A stretch of DNA of 64,000 nt from Zanthoxylum bungeanum (taxonomy: Eukaryota; Streptophyta; Magnoliopsida; Sapindales; Rutaceae), in NCBI GenBank assembly GCA_019454045.1, contig SKCR01033665.1:186001-250000 (forward strand), written 5' to 3'. The position numbers and the translations under genes are program-made. Under the pieces are notes generated by a model. The model had not been told where the DNA came from, did no database searches, and saw nothing but the letters and a program-made list of their open reading frames with translations. Below, one piece after another: positions 1 to 12,242 of the stretch (position 1 is its first letter; every line of letters starts with the position of its first letter).

Positions 1-275
1 TTTTCTGTATTTGTGGTATCTGTTGTGTGTATGATGTATGTTGTGGGTATTGGATGAATGAGAGATGTGTCAACTCTCGCGGTATATCGGATGGAAACCC
101 GGACATAAATTTCATAGCCGATTCCGAATGGACGGTAATATGATCTGTACTCGGGCCACAACTCCACGTACCGCTTGAGTAAACGGCACCATCTCTCTTT
201 CGTTGTGTTGCTTTCATTTATTTATTCCTCGTCATTTAAATTATGTATGTCGTTAGTTATGCATGATTCAACCAA

Positions 276-760
276 GCGCATGGGCTTAGTGAGTTAGTCC
301 AAAGGTCCTCCATTTAGGAGATAAAGAGCCGAAAAGGCCACCTTCGTGACACTACTTCGCCGCGCCGGTTGATGTATGTTCGGTTGGACGCGAGATACGT
401 TCAATCGGGCATACTTAGTTTGATATTGTTATCTTTATTTTCATATGTATAAGTCAATCGAGCGCATGGGCTTAGTAAGTGTGTTGTGAGATCCCCTATG
501 GGGAGGGGCTAAAAGCCCTTTACCACGATGCTTTGCCGCGCCGGTTGATGTGTGTTCGGATTGGATGTAAGATGTGTTCAATCGGGCATACTTGGTTGAT
601 ATGATTGGTTCTATTCGTATATGTGTGATGTGACGCGCATGGGCTTAGTATGTTGGTCTAAAGGTCCTCTCTTTGAGAGATCAAGAGCCCCAAAAGGTCA
701 CCTTTACGGCAGTGCTTCGCCGCGCCCTTTTATTTTCTGTATTGCATCCTATTTCATGCA
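276..760 (+). repeat. Three diverged tandem units of about 175-185 bp
   Basis: The motif GCGCATGGGCTTAGT recurs at about 276, 462 and 635. Each copy is followed by a block containing AAAGGTC or an equivalent, then a CTTCGCCGCGCC block. Spacings are 186 and 173 bases. The array sits in the Copia A leader. Confidence 0.8.
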
Positions 761-772
761 TCAAGTCCGTGT

Positions 773-1105
773 CCGTTCGAACGCGTTTGCAAACGCAACT
801 CGAACGCGCATACATTTTGCCTTATCATGCATCAGGTCTCCTTTCCGTTCGAACGCGTTTACGAACGCTACTCGAACATGAGCATTCTGTTTTATTTCCG
901 TTCGAACGCGTTAACAAACGCCATACGAACGTGAGCATTCTGTTTCATTTCCGTTCGAACGCGTTTACGAACGCTACTCGAACGTGAGCCTTCTGTTTCA
1001 TTTCCGTTCGAACGCGTTTACGAACGCTACTCGAACGTGAGCATTCTGTTTCATTTCCGTTCGAACGCGTTCACGAACGCTACACGAACGTGCACACACT
1101 GAACT
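773..1105 (+). repeat. 53-bp tandem repeat array, six units
   Basis: CCGTTCGAACGCG begins at 773, 845, 898, 951, 1004 and 1057, so the last four steps are exactly 53 bases. Each unit contains the palindromes TTCGAA and ACGCGT and an inverted partner CGAACG, so units could fold. The array is in the noncoding leader of Copia A. Confidence 0.9.
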
Positions 1106-1944
1106 GAGTCTGTCTTATTATATTCATGCATAATTGCCTCTTGGTTGATCTTTCTTGTGTTATATAGCCAACTGTATTATTTGTATTCAAGCATGATTAG
1201 GTTGTTAGCATGTTATTTGGTTAATAGGTTCATGAGATAGTACTCAAGCATGATTATGTCGTTCTTAGTTTTCCATAACATAGGATTGAAATATGTTCAT
1301 GAGATTGCCATGTGACGTTGCATGTTGTGATGAACTTGTTGATGTATGCATACGAATTTAGAAGCATGATACTCTTGGAAATAAGTGTTACTTAAGCTTA
1401 GTAAAATTATTACATGAATCCTTTCATTACAAGTGACATAAGTAAGGGACCATTCCGAACCCAACGGTTTGAGGTCTTCCCTTGCGAGGGGTGAGTGCGG
1501 CCTTAAATCTTTGTCCCGGTTCACACCGGGTGGCGACTCCATGTTATGTAATCCTTCCCAACTAGGCGGCGAGCCTAGGAACGGCGTCGCCCAGGTCCTG
1601 TTGTCTACAGCAATCAAGATAACTGAAAGATTAGTGTTTAAAACATAAACCTGGGTGAAAATATTTTTAAACGGCTTTAATTTTCAAATTGGGAATAAAA
1701 CCTCAGGATAGTCCTGAGAACTGAGAAGTTATTCTATTTGATAGAATTACATCTCGGGCCTAATCCCGGAGTTGAGCAAATAGTAGAACATGATCTTTGG
1801 AAGATTCATGTGATGATAACTTTAGTGCCAATCCATTATGCTTACCGCAATAACCTTTTAATTCCGTCGTCAAAATTAAGGATTAGATACTTGTACCATG
1901 ATGATGAAATTAAAGATCTTCATAGATTTATTCTTAAATCTTAG

Positions 1945-4900
1945 AAGTACAAATTGCATAAGAAGCTCTTTCGCTCGCGTATGTCAGAGGGTACATCTGT
2001 CGAGCACAAGGTGTTGCAGATGATTGCTGACATCGATCAGCTAGGTTAGCTGGGCATTACCTACGTGGCCGAGACTACCAAAGATTTGATCTTATAGTCT
2101 CTACCCGAAAGCTGGGGCAGGTTCATTATGAACCAAGAGTAAAATCTTGGAGAGTTGATGGCTATGTTCTAGGAGGCAGAGCCAAAGCTTCTAAAAGGGG
2201 CAAAGGCAAAATCATCATTGTCTTTTGGGAAGACAAATGACATGTCCCAAGATGTTTGCCTAAACAGTGGCAAACGGGTCCACTGGAAGTGTGACTGCCG
2301 TATGGACAAGGCAGACATGAAGGAATAGAAGGCGGGGCAAGGCTCCGGCTTCAAGTATGTTTGTCATAAACATGTTCACTATTAGTTTCAAAATTGGATT
2401 TTTGATACTAGATGTGGTACATAAATATGTACTGATGTGTAGAATCTGCTGATAAGCAGGAGACTGGCTTCAGTTGAGATTGATTTACGAATCAGAAACA
2501 GGACGATAGTCGCTGTTTTAACCGTAGAAACCTAAGTTTAGGAACTACCCTTTGGGTGTGTACTTAAATTAGGAAACTGTTATAATGTAACTAGTTTGAC
2601 TAGAAATATTATCTCTATATCAGAGTATAACTCGTTGCGGGTATACCTTTATATTCTAGAACACTAAAGTGTTTCATTTTATAAAGATGATATTGAGATA
2701 AACACATTAGATGTGAATAACAGTATTTATATTTTGAATATAAATGAATCTCAAACGTATAACATGACAGAAAAATAGCTCAAACTGAATTAATCAGATG
2801 AGACTTATTTGTGGCATTATTGTCTGGCACACACTAACAAGACTCGTATATCCACACTTTCGAAGAGTGGGTACTAAGACATATTTGATTCTATTCAAAT
2901 GATGTCTACGAATCTAGTTTATTAGGCAAAGTGCCTAAAACACCTTTTACTTGGTAAAAGTGCAAATGCCACCGATCTGTTAGCCCTCGTTCACAGTGAC
3001 ATAAGTGGGCCCATGTCTAGCTAGACTAGAGGTGGATATGAACATTTTGTAACCATTACGGATGTGGCATCGCGTTATGGTTATGTGTTTCTTTTGAAAC
3101 ACGAATCAGAAACTTTTGATAAATTCAAAGAGTTTCGACACGAAGTAGACAGACAGATTGGCTAAAGTATTAAGCCGTCACGGTTAGACCATGGTGGAAA
3201 ATACATAAGTAATAAGTTTCTCAAATACTTGAAAGAGTATAGTATTCTTTCAATATGGACTCCTCCCGGAACACCTCAATTGAGTGGTGTGTTCGAAATG
3301 AGAAACCGAACCTTGGTTGACATAGTAAAGTTAATCATGAGTCGCTCTGAGCTACCATTTTCCTTCTAGGGATACGCATTAAACAGTGCAATACTTATTT
3401 TGAATAAGGTTCCATGAAAATCTATTTGACAAACTTCATATTAGATATGAACAGGAAAGAAACCAGGTTTTCTCATTCCTGAAGATTTGGGAATGTTAGG
3501 CAAATGTTTGGATGATACCAAACTAAAACCCAAATCCGATAAGTGCCTAATTATAGGTTATCCTAGGGAAACCAAAGTATAGTACTTATACAACTCACAA
3601 GAGAACAATGTAATTGTTGCTCGCCATGCGGTTTTCCTAAGAGGAATACCTATATGCAGTGGTAAGTGGGAGGAAAGTAAAACTCGATGAAAATTGGAAT
3701 AATACTATTCAAGGCACCGATTCCTTAATGGAACACAAACAGTTTATCAGGGATGAAACAGTACCAATAATCTTCGAATACACAAGAACTGCGCAAGTCG
3801 GAGAGAATCAGAAAACAACCTGGGAGGTATGGGTTTCTGATCTCACCTCGCAAAGATGTCAATCTTATTGAGGAAGACAAACCGACTACGTATGAGGAAG
3901 TGATACAAGGTATCGACTCCCTATTATGGCAAAGTGCCATGAAGTCCGAAATGGATTCCATGTATACCAACCAAGTTTGGACACTGGTTGTTGTACCGGA
4001 AGGCATTATGCCTATTGGTACTATATTAGTCTTCAAGGAAGACATACATGGATGGCAACATACAACGTACTAACCTAGGCTTGTAGCGAAAAAGGTATCG
4101 TTATCAACATTGTTTCGATTACGACGAAACCTTTTACCTGTTGCCATGGTTAAATCCATTTGGATAATGCTTGGTAATGCTACATGTTTCATTTATGAAA
4201 TGTGGCAGCTGAACGTCAAAACCGCTTTCCTTAAACGGAAACCTTTTGGAGGATGTTTACAACATCCTGACGGTTTTGTCGTATCAAAATGAGCAAACAA
4301 GGTTTGCAAGTTAAATCGATCCATTTATTGATTGAAGAAAGCATTGCGTTCTTGGAACTATCGTTTTGATGTAATCATAATGGTATATGATTTAATTCAA
4401 AACGAAAATAATTCTTGTGTATATAAGGAGGTTAGTGGGAGCGCACTGACAGTGATTGTCCTAAATAATGATGATATATCGTTTCTTGGAAATGATATTC
4501 CCATAATACAATCGGTGAAAGCTTGGCTTTCATAAAAATTCTTCGTAGACTACTTGGGAGAAACAACCTTTATTCTAGGAATAAGGATCTACTAGGATAG
4601 ATCTAAAAGTTGTTGGCACTCTCCGAGAACTCGTACATTGAAAGAAATGTAAGCGACCTGGTGTCTCATATGCTTTGAGCATATGGAGTCACAATCAGGC
4701 CAATCCAAGTGATAGTCACTGGATTGATGTTAAAAACATCCTTACGTATCTTAGATGATCTAAGGATGCTTTCTAATACTATGGATAATGAGAACTTGAA
4801 GTGACTGGGTTCACTGCTGCAAGTTTCCTAACCGACAAAAAAGACTATAAGTCGTAATAAAGGTATTAAATAGTTTAAATAACGGAACATGAGCTGGAAA

Positions 4901-5254
4901 TCTTCCAAGCAAGATACTGTTCCGAATAAACAACAAAAGCGAATATTGCTGCAACTGAGGAACAATAGAAGCACTTTTGGATCTAAATAATCCTAATTGG
5001 ATTAGGTATAGTTCTGTTAGCAGCTGAGCTAGGCTACAACACAGGCTAAAGAATTAATGGTCTCATCAACGATCCAAGTATATACTTCAACTATTCATCT
5101 GATTCGTTCGGATCATACATCGTGGTGATGTGATGATCAATAAATCGCATAAGATGATAACTTTGCAAATCCGCTGAAGAAAGCTATTTCTCATCAGAAG
5201 TTTGAGCGACCAGTACATAGTTCAAGTGTAGGACACTTGAGTGATTGGCTATAG
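1945..5254 (+). pseudogene. Copia A gag-pol polyprotein, heavily disrupted
   Basis: Translating across frames gives the Copia order. Gag text similar to YKLHKKLF and MSEGTSV lies at about 1945-2050. A damaged zinc knuckle follows at about 2256-2295, where one cysteine is replaced by serine. A protease remnant near 2390 has the active-site triplet DTG changed to DTR. The pre-integrase motif LWH is near 2810, the integrase core with HSD and DVASRYGYV at about 2990-3300, reverse transcriptase at about 3930-4600, and RNase H down to the final DWL stop at 5252-5254. Many stops and frameshifts make it non-functional. Longer open stretches such as 3659-3871 and 4110-4292 are only fragments. The true gag start upstream of 1945 could not be placed. 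Confidence 0.85.
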
Positions 5255-5268
5255 GCCAAGTGGGAGAT

Positions 5269-7234
5269 TGTTGGACAATTATGACCCATAGCATCACTAT
5301 TTATACAGAACATTGTGTTGTTGTACAAATTAACTATGTGACAAAGGAAATTGCTCTTTTATCAATTGTAATTGGATTACCGGGATATATAAAGGATAAA
5401 AGTCCATATGATTAGTTCAGATTAATAATATATGAGATAGTATTAATCCACTAGTTTTAATCATTAAAACATCCATATTCTTAGTATTATCGAGATTAGA
5501 CATCGATAATTCGGAATATCTAGTATTACACTTGTGCGTGTTATGGGAGCATAACGTCATAGTTCTCATATATTTGGGTATTGGATACTCATGAAAGTGT
5601 AATAGGAGGTTGTGTTTACCGATGGTACGGAAACAGCTTCGCTCTGGATAGACCCATCAGAATTCCATTGGTAGTATGACTATGTACTATGGAAGTCTGA
5701 ATCAGGGTAGATGTATTTGGTCTTAACCTGAGACTTGCATCGCTAATACTTGCGACAATCAAATACTTTGGTTTTGGTCGTCCAGGGCTTTAACAGGTTT
5801 ATGTATGCCTCTTCTGGGTATATTGAGAATCGTATGTAGTGGGTGTGATGTCAAGATGGAAGTATCACTTCAGTCATATGGAGATGATGATCACACAGGA
5901 TACGGAACTAGTACTCTTTAGTACTGCAATCATCGGGATAATATGACTAGGTCATGATTATCCTATTATAGAGACTAGTTACCAGAGATCCGATATGTGC
6001 TTCGTACGAGGCAGACACAATTCCAGCCCCAGGCCTAGCACGTGACATCTGATACTGGATCACAATACGCAATACTACGTATACTACGCCTGATACAGAT
6101 CATATATTCATTTAAGAATATTTCTGGAGAATTGGGTAGGCACGGTGCTTTGCTAGAAGCCAACCATGTCTTGTAAATCAGTAAAAACGTAGTACTAGGT
6201 ACGTACGTGTTCCGATAGTCCGACGACCGGATTTACTGCCAACATATCCAAGGATCTCATGGGTCGCTTCCCGAAGATTCACCGATGACGTTTGACTCGA
6301 ACATAATTAATCTAGGATTAATTATAAGAGAGAGAAAATTAATCTGGGATTAATTACAGAGAATTTTATCTGGGATAAAATTCAATTATAAGAGAGAGAA
6401 CGATTAATTTGGAATTAATCGATAAAATAATATATTCGATATATTAAACGAAATTAGATTTCGACTCGGAATTAAAATTGGATTTTAATTCGGGCAAACG
6501 AGTTAATTTAGAATTAATTCGTTAGCGACGTGAATAGTAATTTTGCTAGGCATAATTATTTAATTAAATTTGATTTAATTACGTCGTAACGGAAATTCGT
6601 TAATTCGGAATTAACGAACCCGAGCCCGGAATGTGTTTATGAGGCCACTCCGATTTTGAATCAAGTGTGGCCACAAATCACATCGTAAGTCACTCACATG
6701 TCACATCCACTTTTTGTGATGTGTGTCATGTCACTTTTTTGGTGATGGAGGTGGTTGAGAGCAATTAATGCTCTTTTCCCTCCAAATTGCTTTTGGAAAG
6801 CATATACCAAAAAGGGTTTTGACTTTGGAAAATTACTTGGTAATTGTTTTAGAAAACAAATACACCACTCTCTCCATCTTTCTCCATCATTCACGCCTCC
6901 CTCCCTCTTTTGCAAAGGCTTGGCAGAATCAAGCAAAGGAAGAAGAAGAAAATTGTGGCAATTTTCTAAGGTGCTAGCACACTTCAAATGAGTCATTACA
7001 AAGGTGATAGGGAAACCCATCTATGAGCATGGAATCCAACCACAAAGCTTGGAGCTTGGAGATCAAACATGGAGCACAAAAAGGAGGCATGGCCGAGAGC
7101 TTCAAGGAGTAGAAATTTTTTTGTTTCTTCGCATCGCAAAGCCGATCAAAGTGAGTATTTCCGCAACTTTACTTTGATGTATTCACACGTTTATATGCTT
7201 AATATGATCTTGGTTTGACCTAGAAAACCCAACA
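5269..7234 (+). repeat. 3' LTR of Copia A
   Basis: It starts TGTTGGACAATTATGACC directly after the polypurine tract AAGTGGGAGAT (5258-5268). It ends CCCAACA at 7234, giving 1966 bp. It is homologous to the LTRs at 35642-37647, 40721-42696, 43320-45323 and 51248-53236. Inside, near 6300-6420, are copies of the near-palindrome ATTAATCTGGGATTAAT. Confidence 0.9.
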
Positions 7235-7559
7235 TATTGCAGCATTTGAGGCTGCTAAAGAAGCAGTCTGGATAAAGAAGTTCATCACAGAGCTGGAAGT
7301 GCTTCCCGCGATAAAGAATGGCGTCACGATGTACTATGACAATACGGGCGCCATTGCTCAATCAAAGGAACTAAGGTCCCACCAGAAATCCAAGCATGTA
7401 CTCAGAGAAGATAATCTTGTTGAGAGAAAAGAAGTTATTATAGAGAAAATACCCAGAGAAGATAATCTTGCAGATTCTCTGACTAAAGGGCTGACTCAAC
7501 AAAAGCATGGTAGGCACACCCGAGAGTATGGTGTCCAGATTCATACTAGTTGGCTATAG
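7235..7559 (+). pseudogene. Copia C RNase H, C-terminal fragment
   Basis: The reading frame continues from the break made by insertion of Copia A. It contains AAKEAVWIKKF, the RNase H aspartate motif YYDNTGAI, the SHQKSKHV block and the C-terminal ADSLTKGL before a stop at 7557-7559. These are standard 3' end motifs of plant Copia pol. Between SHQKSKHV and ERKEV the usual HLIREIV segment is replaced by REDNL, a copy of text that recurs about 48 bases downstream. The rest of pol should lie left of the window, beyond Copia A. Confidence 0.85.
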
Positions 7560-7573
7560 TGCAAGTGGGAGAT

Positions 7574-9549
7574 TGTTAGAGATATGCCCTATACCCAACT
7601 TATGGATGGGCTATATGTACATGTATTTGTAATATTTTCATTAATTAATAAAATGGCAATCTTTATTATATATGTATTACATAACTTATATGAATCATCA
7701 ACACTGTAATAAAGCCCTTGGAGTAATAAGACGATGGCTTCCATGCCTTATGAGAATCATAACTCTTAAATTTTCCTAGTAATAGTTTTGTGAATAATCT
7801 GGGCGTTCACAAAGCGGGGAGACTAGCATGATGATATGATCCACCCTTAAGTGGGGTAGCCGATCTCATAGGCTACTAGCGGAGATCCGTCCGCTTGGTG
7901 TATCACATGGATGCATGAGTTGCTCGTGTCCATCGAACTGACCGCCGAAAGTTTTCATATGGAGTGTTTATCCCATGTGTCTGTGAGAACTTTCATGTAT
8001 CGATTATATGACTAGTCCTTAGACTTGAGGTCTTTACAATCGTATGTGTAAATCAAATAACTTTGACATTCTCCTTCCCCGATTCAAAAAATCCGGTCAT
8101 AAGGGTATGATTGGGTCATTTGTTGAAACACATGAAGTTTGTAAAGATACAATAGAGAATCGTCACTCTCTCGGATAATATTTTCTTATAAGAGTAGTAT
8201 TCCAGTTCGCGGGTTGATATATGTGATCAGTGCTTGAGACTGTGGCCACAGCGGAAGAATCATGTGAGATTCTTGGGTTAGTACGATTCATGACACTATC
8301 AACATCATACCTTTGACCATATGGGTAGACACTTTCCGTACCCTAGGTCAATAGGTGGGGATACAGTGAAGCGATGGACCGTATCATATGTAAATCGCAT
8401 ACAGAATGGGTATATATATCTTTCCTTCTCAATTGAGGGCATTGGCATATTGCTAGATGTCAACATTGGTCATTGAAATCGAATGACCATCTGATCGGAG
8501 GATAATTTATATTCGATTAAATTATCACGATTCATTTCATGTCCAACTTGAGGGGAACCCAAAAGGTCACACACAACAAAGTCGAAATCAATGGTTAACA
8601 GTGCACAGTACAAATATAACAACATATATGATTGCTGTATGAATTGTTCATAAATGGTTCAATGTGTTTAATTATTGAACAAATCATTTATGAGGTTCCA
8701 TATTGGCTTAGGGATTGGTGAATGAAGACAGGGGCACTTTGGGAATTGGAAAAATAAATAAATTACTATTCACGTGAATAGTAATATGAATAGTAATTTT
8801 TTTTGTTATTTGTTTTGAATTCCAATTTGGCCCAAACTCTTATTAGGGTTTTATAATCTCATTAAACCACTAAATTAAGATCAAATGGCTAAGATTAAAT
8901 TAGCTTTTATCCCACATCAGATTCTTAATTAATTTTGTTATCTTTGGAGCACTATATAAACCCAAAGAATTCTTCACAATTTTTTACACCAAAACCTTTC
9001 ATATCTTGGGTTTATATAGGTGAGCAACTCTAAAGTTTAAAAGTAAGCCACTAATTTTGAGGATCATTAAGTCTAATTGACTAGAGGAACCTCGAGTTAA
9101 AAGTTTTCAGGTATTTGTCTAGGCTAACACCAAGGGCAAAATACCCGTGCACTCGAGGCGTAGTCTTGCCATTGAGTTTTGGCTTTGGTGTGTGCATCTT
9201 TGGAGGCCATACACTTGGATGACTCTTTGGAATGTGGAAGAGCTTGCTGAGTTCGAGAAAAGCTTGTAGATTGGAGGGAGGACTGGAGGAGTCTTCGGTT
9301 CAAGTAAGTCTTTTTCTTTATTTGTTTTAATTAGAGTTCTTTTGATATATAGCATGTTTAGGTTTATGTTCTTTGCATGTTTTATGAGTTTTTATGCTTA
9401 GAATATATAGTAACATGCCTAGGCTTGTAGAATAATTAAAACAAATGGGTCTTGGGCAAAGAGAAAACGACATAATAATTTTAATTTTCCGTTGCGCACT
9501 CACGGCCGCTTCCGAACACATACCATCTACCGATTCAGAATCCCACACA
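7574..9549 (+). repeat. 3' LTR of Copia C
   Basis: It starts TGTTAGAGATATGCCC directly after a polypurine tract GTGGGAGAT, 14 bases beyond the pol stop. The right end is set by the return of Gypsy integrase coding sequence at about 9551. The last bases (CACACA) are a poor match to the expected CTAACA, so this end may be off by some bases. An alternative end at CTAACA (9129) would leave about 420 bases unexplained, and those bases look like LTR U5 with a CCGTTGCGCAC block. Confidence 0.6.
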
Positions 9550-9552
9550 CAA

Positions 9553-10265
9553 TAATGGAGGATAATGGTATTTCGTTAAATGGCGAAAAGGTTAAATGCT
9601 TCATGGCCGAATGTGGGGTCCAATTAGTAAACACTACTCCATATTACCCTTAGTCAAATGGTCAGGCATAATCGTCCAATAAAACCCTCAAAGGGTTGAT
9701 TCAGAAAATGATAATGGACAATGCCAGACGATGGGACGAATGTTTGAGTCAGGCTCTATGGGCATATAGGACGTCACCTCGAACGAGTACCTCGGTCACA
9801 CCATTTCAATTAGTATACGGTCAAGAGGCCGTATTACCAGTTGAAGTTAATGTTAAATCCACTAGAGTGGTATTACAAAAAGAATTGACAATGGAAGATT
9901 ACAGCGAAGCGATGATCCAAAAATTGTTAGAATTGGACGATCTCAAATGCGATGTCATAAACCATTTGGAAGCCCAAAATACAAAAATAGCCCAAGGTTA
10001 TAATCAGAAAGTCGTGGCTAAATCGTTCAGAAAAGGCGAATTAGTGTGGAAAACTATATTGCCACTCGGTGCCAAAGATTCAGCATATGGCAAATGGTCG
10101 CCTAATTGGGAAGGCCCGTTTGAGGTAGAAAGTGTATTGCCAAACGGGGCCTACCATTTAAAAAATTTGAATGGGAAAATACATGTCAGGGCGATAAACG
10201 GTAAATACTTGAAAAAATATATGCCCTCATTATGGGAGCACAAGAACGTAATGTCTTCGCAATAA
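9553..10265 (+). pseudogene. Gypsy I integrase, C-terminal part
   Basis: The frame begins inside the catalytic core at EDNG (about 9558), followed by TTPYYP and a damaged SNGQ motif with in-frame stops near 9653 and 9669. From 9696 it is open for 189 codons. It carries the Gypsy signature LWAYRTSPRTST, then TPFQLVYGQEAVLPVE, and a C-terminal GPFEVESVLPNGAYHL block with the stop at 10263-10265. The N-terminal zinc finger and the first catalytic aspartate are missing because of the Copia C insertion. The enzyme would have integrated the element's cDNA; this copy cannot. Confidence 0.9.
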
Positions 10266-11096
10266 GGACAAAACGAGATAAATGAATACAAATGTATTGA
10301 TTTCATTAATGTATCAAAATCCAAATAAAAGGACGAGTATAACGTCCTAACAGTATACATAATTATTGGCTGACCGAAGATCGCTGAAGCTCGTCAGGCG
10401 AATCCTTCAGAAGTGAGAACTTCTCCCCCAGGTTCTACCATTCTCTCTGCATCTCAACGTCGGTCCTCATTAGATCAGCCAGGCCCCTCTCAAAATCAAC
10501 TCGGGCCAAGTCCCTGAACTCGACTATGGTAGTAATGGCCTTAGCTACCAGAGAGGCAACCCCTCTCTTCTTGGCATCCCTCCTCATGCGATTTCCTCTA
10601 TCTGGTGCTGGATCTCCTGTAATTGTCACTATAAATCCAGCAGCAGAGACTCATCAATAACCATTTCGTCCATAGACTCTCGTATGGTTTGCCGAAGGTT
10701 ATCAATGGTGTCTCGAAGCCTGTCCTTCTTAGTTATAGAGGCACGCACCCCGGCCTTCTGGCTGTGTATGGTCCGATAGCGGAGAATGAGGGCCGGGACC
10801 TTGCTTTGCAAGTCTTGAAGAGAAACACGGCCTTCCACTGAAATGAGAAAAATAGGAAGACCCAGCAATCGGTCTAGCTCAGAAGAAGCCATTTCCATTT
10901 TAGGCATATTCTTTGGCTGGGCAGCTTGGCCGATGTCAGTTGTCATTAGCGATATATATTGGCCGAGGACCTCCCGAAGGACCTCCAAGTCCATTGTATC
11001 CTGGGCTGGAGATAGGAGAGGCAAGGACGAGGCAGAGGCTAATTGGTCCAGATCGCTCAAAATATCCTGGATTGATTGCAAGAATTGATCTGACGC

Positions 11097-11162
11097 CTGA
11101 TTACAAAAAGGCCAAAGTTAGTAAATCAGAATTAAAAAAATGGATAAAGGGAAATCACTTAC
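11097..11162 (-). other. Spliceosomal intron in antisense gene, 66 bp
   Basis: On the minus strand the donor is ATT|GTAAGT at 11162, there is a branch-like TTTACTAAC near 11118, and the acceptor is TTTGTAATCAG ending at 11097. Removing it joins the exon ending NRPEI to the exon starting ASDQFLQSI at phase 0, which stays open for about 150 codons. The length is at the lower limit for plant introns. Confidence 0.75.
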
Positions 11163-12161
11163 AATTTCGGGCCGATTAGTAGAACTGGACGGCTCAACAA
11201 CAGTTGTTATAGGAAGTTCTAGTGGCAATGCGTGTTCTCCCCCAGGAGATTGGACTAAGAGAGCTGAAGATGGCGCCCGAAGAGGAGAGGAGAGAGGGCC
11301 CGAAGACGACGGCCGTTCAGGAGTAGCCATTTAGTGAATCGAAGGATCAGGAGAAGCAGGCCGAAGAGGCATAGACGGAGGAGCCGACGAAAATGGCCGA
11401 TCAAAAACAGGATATGCCTGCACCAAAAATCTAGAGAGGTCGCCCGAATATGAGAAGGTGAGGGGGCCGAAGACGATGGCCATTCAAGAAACGAAGCCCA
11501 CATTACAGGATCCTGAGATGCTACCCGTGGAGATGATTGTTGCGGCACGGCTGCTGACTGAGCATCTGCATGAGAATTTGAATCGGACGAATAAGAAATA
11601 TGAATAACCTCCATCTCTTCATAAATGCGACGAAGTATATCATCTTTGTACATAGACCGAGCCTTTTCTAATAACTCCAATTCGACCAAACTAAAAAGGC
11701 CATCTACATCCCTATAACTCCCCCTAAGCCCCGTGGCAGCCATCCTGCGCACCAATGGGTAAAGCCATTTGAGATAACGCCAAGGAGGCCCATCATTCGG
11801 CCAAATAGGCTCTGGCAGAATAGGCTCGTCATCCGGGTCTTGCACAGTTGGGACAAGATCGTCCAAGGGGGGATTCAGATAGAGGATGGTCATTTGAAAT
11901 TTCCTTAACAAATGGGTGAGAACAGTCAAATCCTATACTTGCCTTCGTACCTTGGGGGTCGGCTTCGGGCGAAGGATCAGTAGCAGTTGTTTCACCCTCT
12001 TTTGGCAGAGCCTCGGCCGCTTCGTTGTCGTCTGATGGGAGTTGAATTACCGGGACTACAGTGGGTTCGGCTTCCCCATGTGTACTTTCAACCATGGGAG
12101 TTTTGGGCTCTGGAGCTTGAGTCGCTTCGGGCATGACAGAAGGTGGCCCCGTCCTAAGCAT

Positions 12162-12242
12162 CTGCACAAGATACAAAACTTATAAAATTCCAGGTTGTAT
12201 CTTAACCTGATGTACAAAATGGAAAAAAGTTTCAGATCATAC
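12162..12242 (-). other. Spliceosomal intron in antisense gene, 81 bp
   Basis: On the minus strand the donor is AAA|GTATGA at 12242 and the acceptor is TTGTGCAG ending at 12162, preceded by a T-rich tract. Both flanking exons are in frame at phase 0: the upstream exon ends MHHAK and the downstream one starts MLRTGPP. Confidence 0.7.

Larger units (their letters stand above)
1..1640 (+). other. Untranslated leader of Copia A
   Basis: No coding signal. Positions about 70-178 resemble positions 18260-18365 in the leader of Copia B (shared text around GGATGGAAACCCGG and CCACGTACC), which marks this stretch as retrotransposon leader. From about 1613 onward it aligns with the reverse complement of Copia H near 48750, just before gag. 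The middle holds the two tandem arrays listed separately. Short reading frames here are repeat-derived. Confidence 0.65.
1..7234 (+). mobile_element. Ty1/Copia retrotransposon A, 5' LTR outside window
   Basis: The order is long untranslated leader, decayed gag-pol, polypurine tract and 3' LTR. The domain order protease, integrase, reverse transcriptase, RNase H is that of Copia. The LTR start matches the LTRs of elements G and H and the solo LTR, so all four form one family. The base after the LTR, 7235, is in the middle of the RNase H region of another Copia element, so A is inserted there. The expected 5-bp target duplication would be TATTG (7235-7239) repeated upstream of the window. The 5' LTR and primer binding site are not in view. 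Confidence 0.85.

Noticed and set aside
276..1105. Regular direct repeats resembling a CRISPR array
   Set aside because: Units are contiguous tandem repeats without unique spacers, in a plant retrotransposon leader with no cas genes.
1297..1617. Minus-strand frame of 106 codons in the Copia A leader
   Set aside because: No recognisable domain, antisense to a leader shared with related elements. Chance frame.
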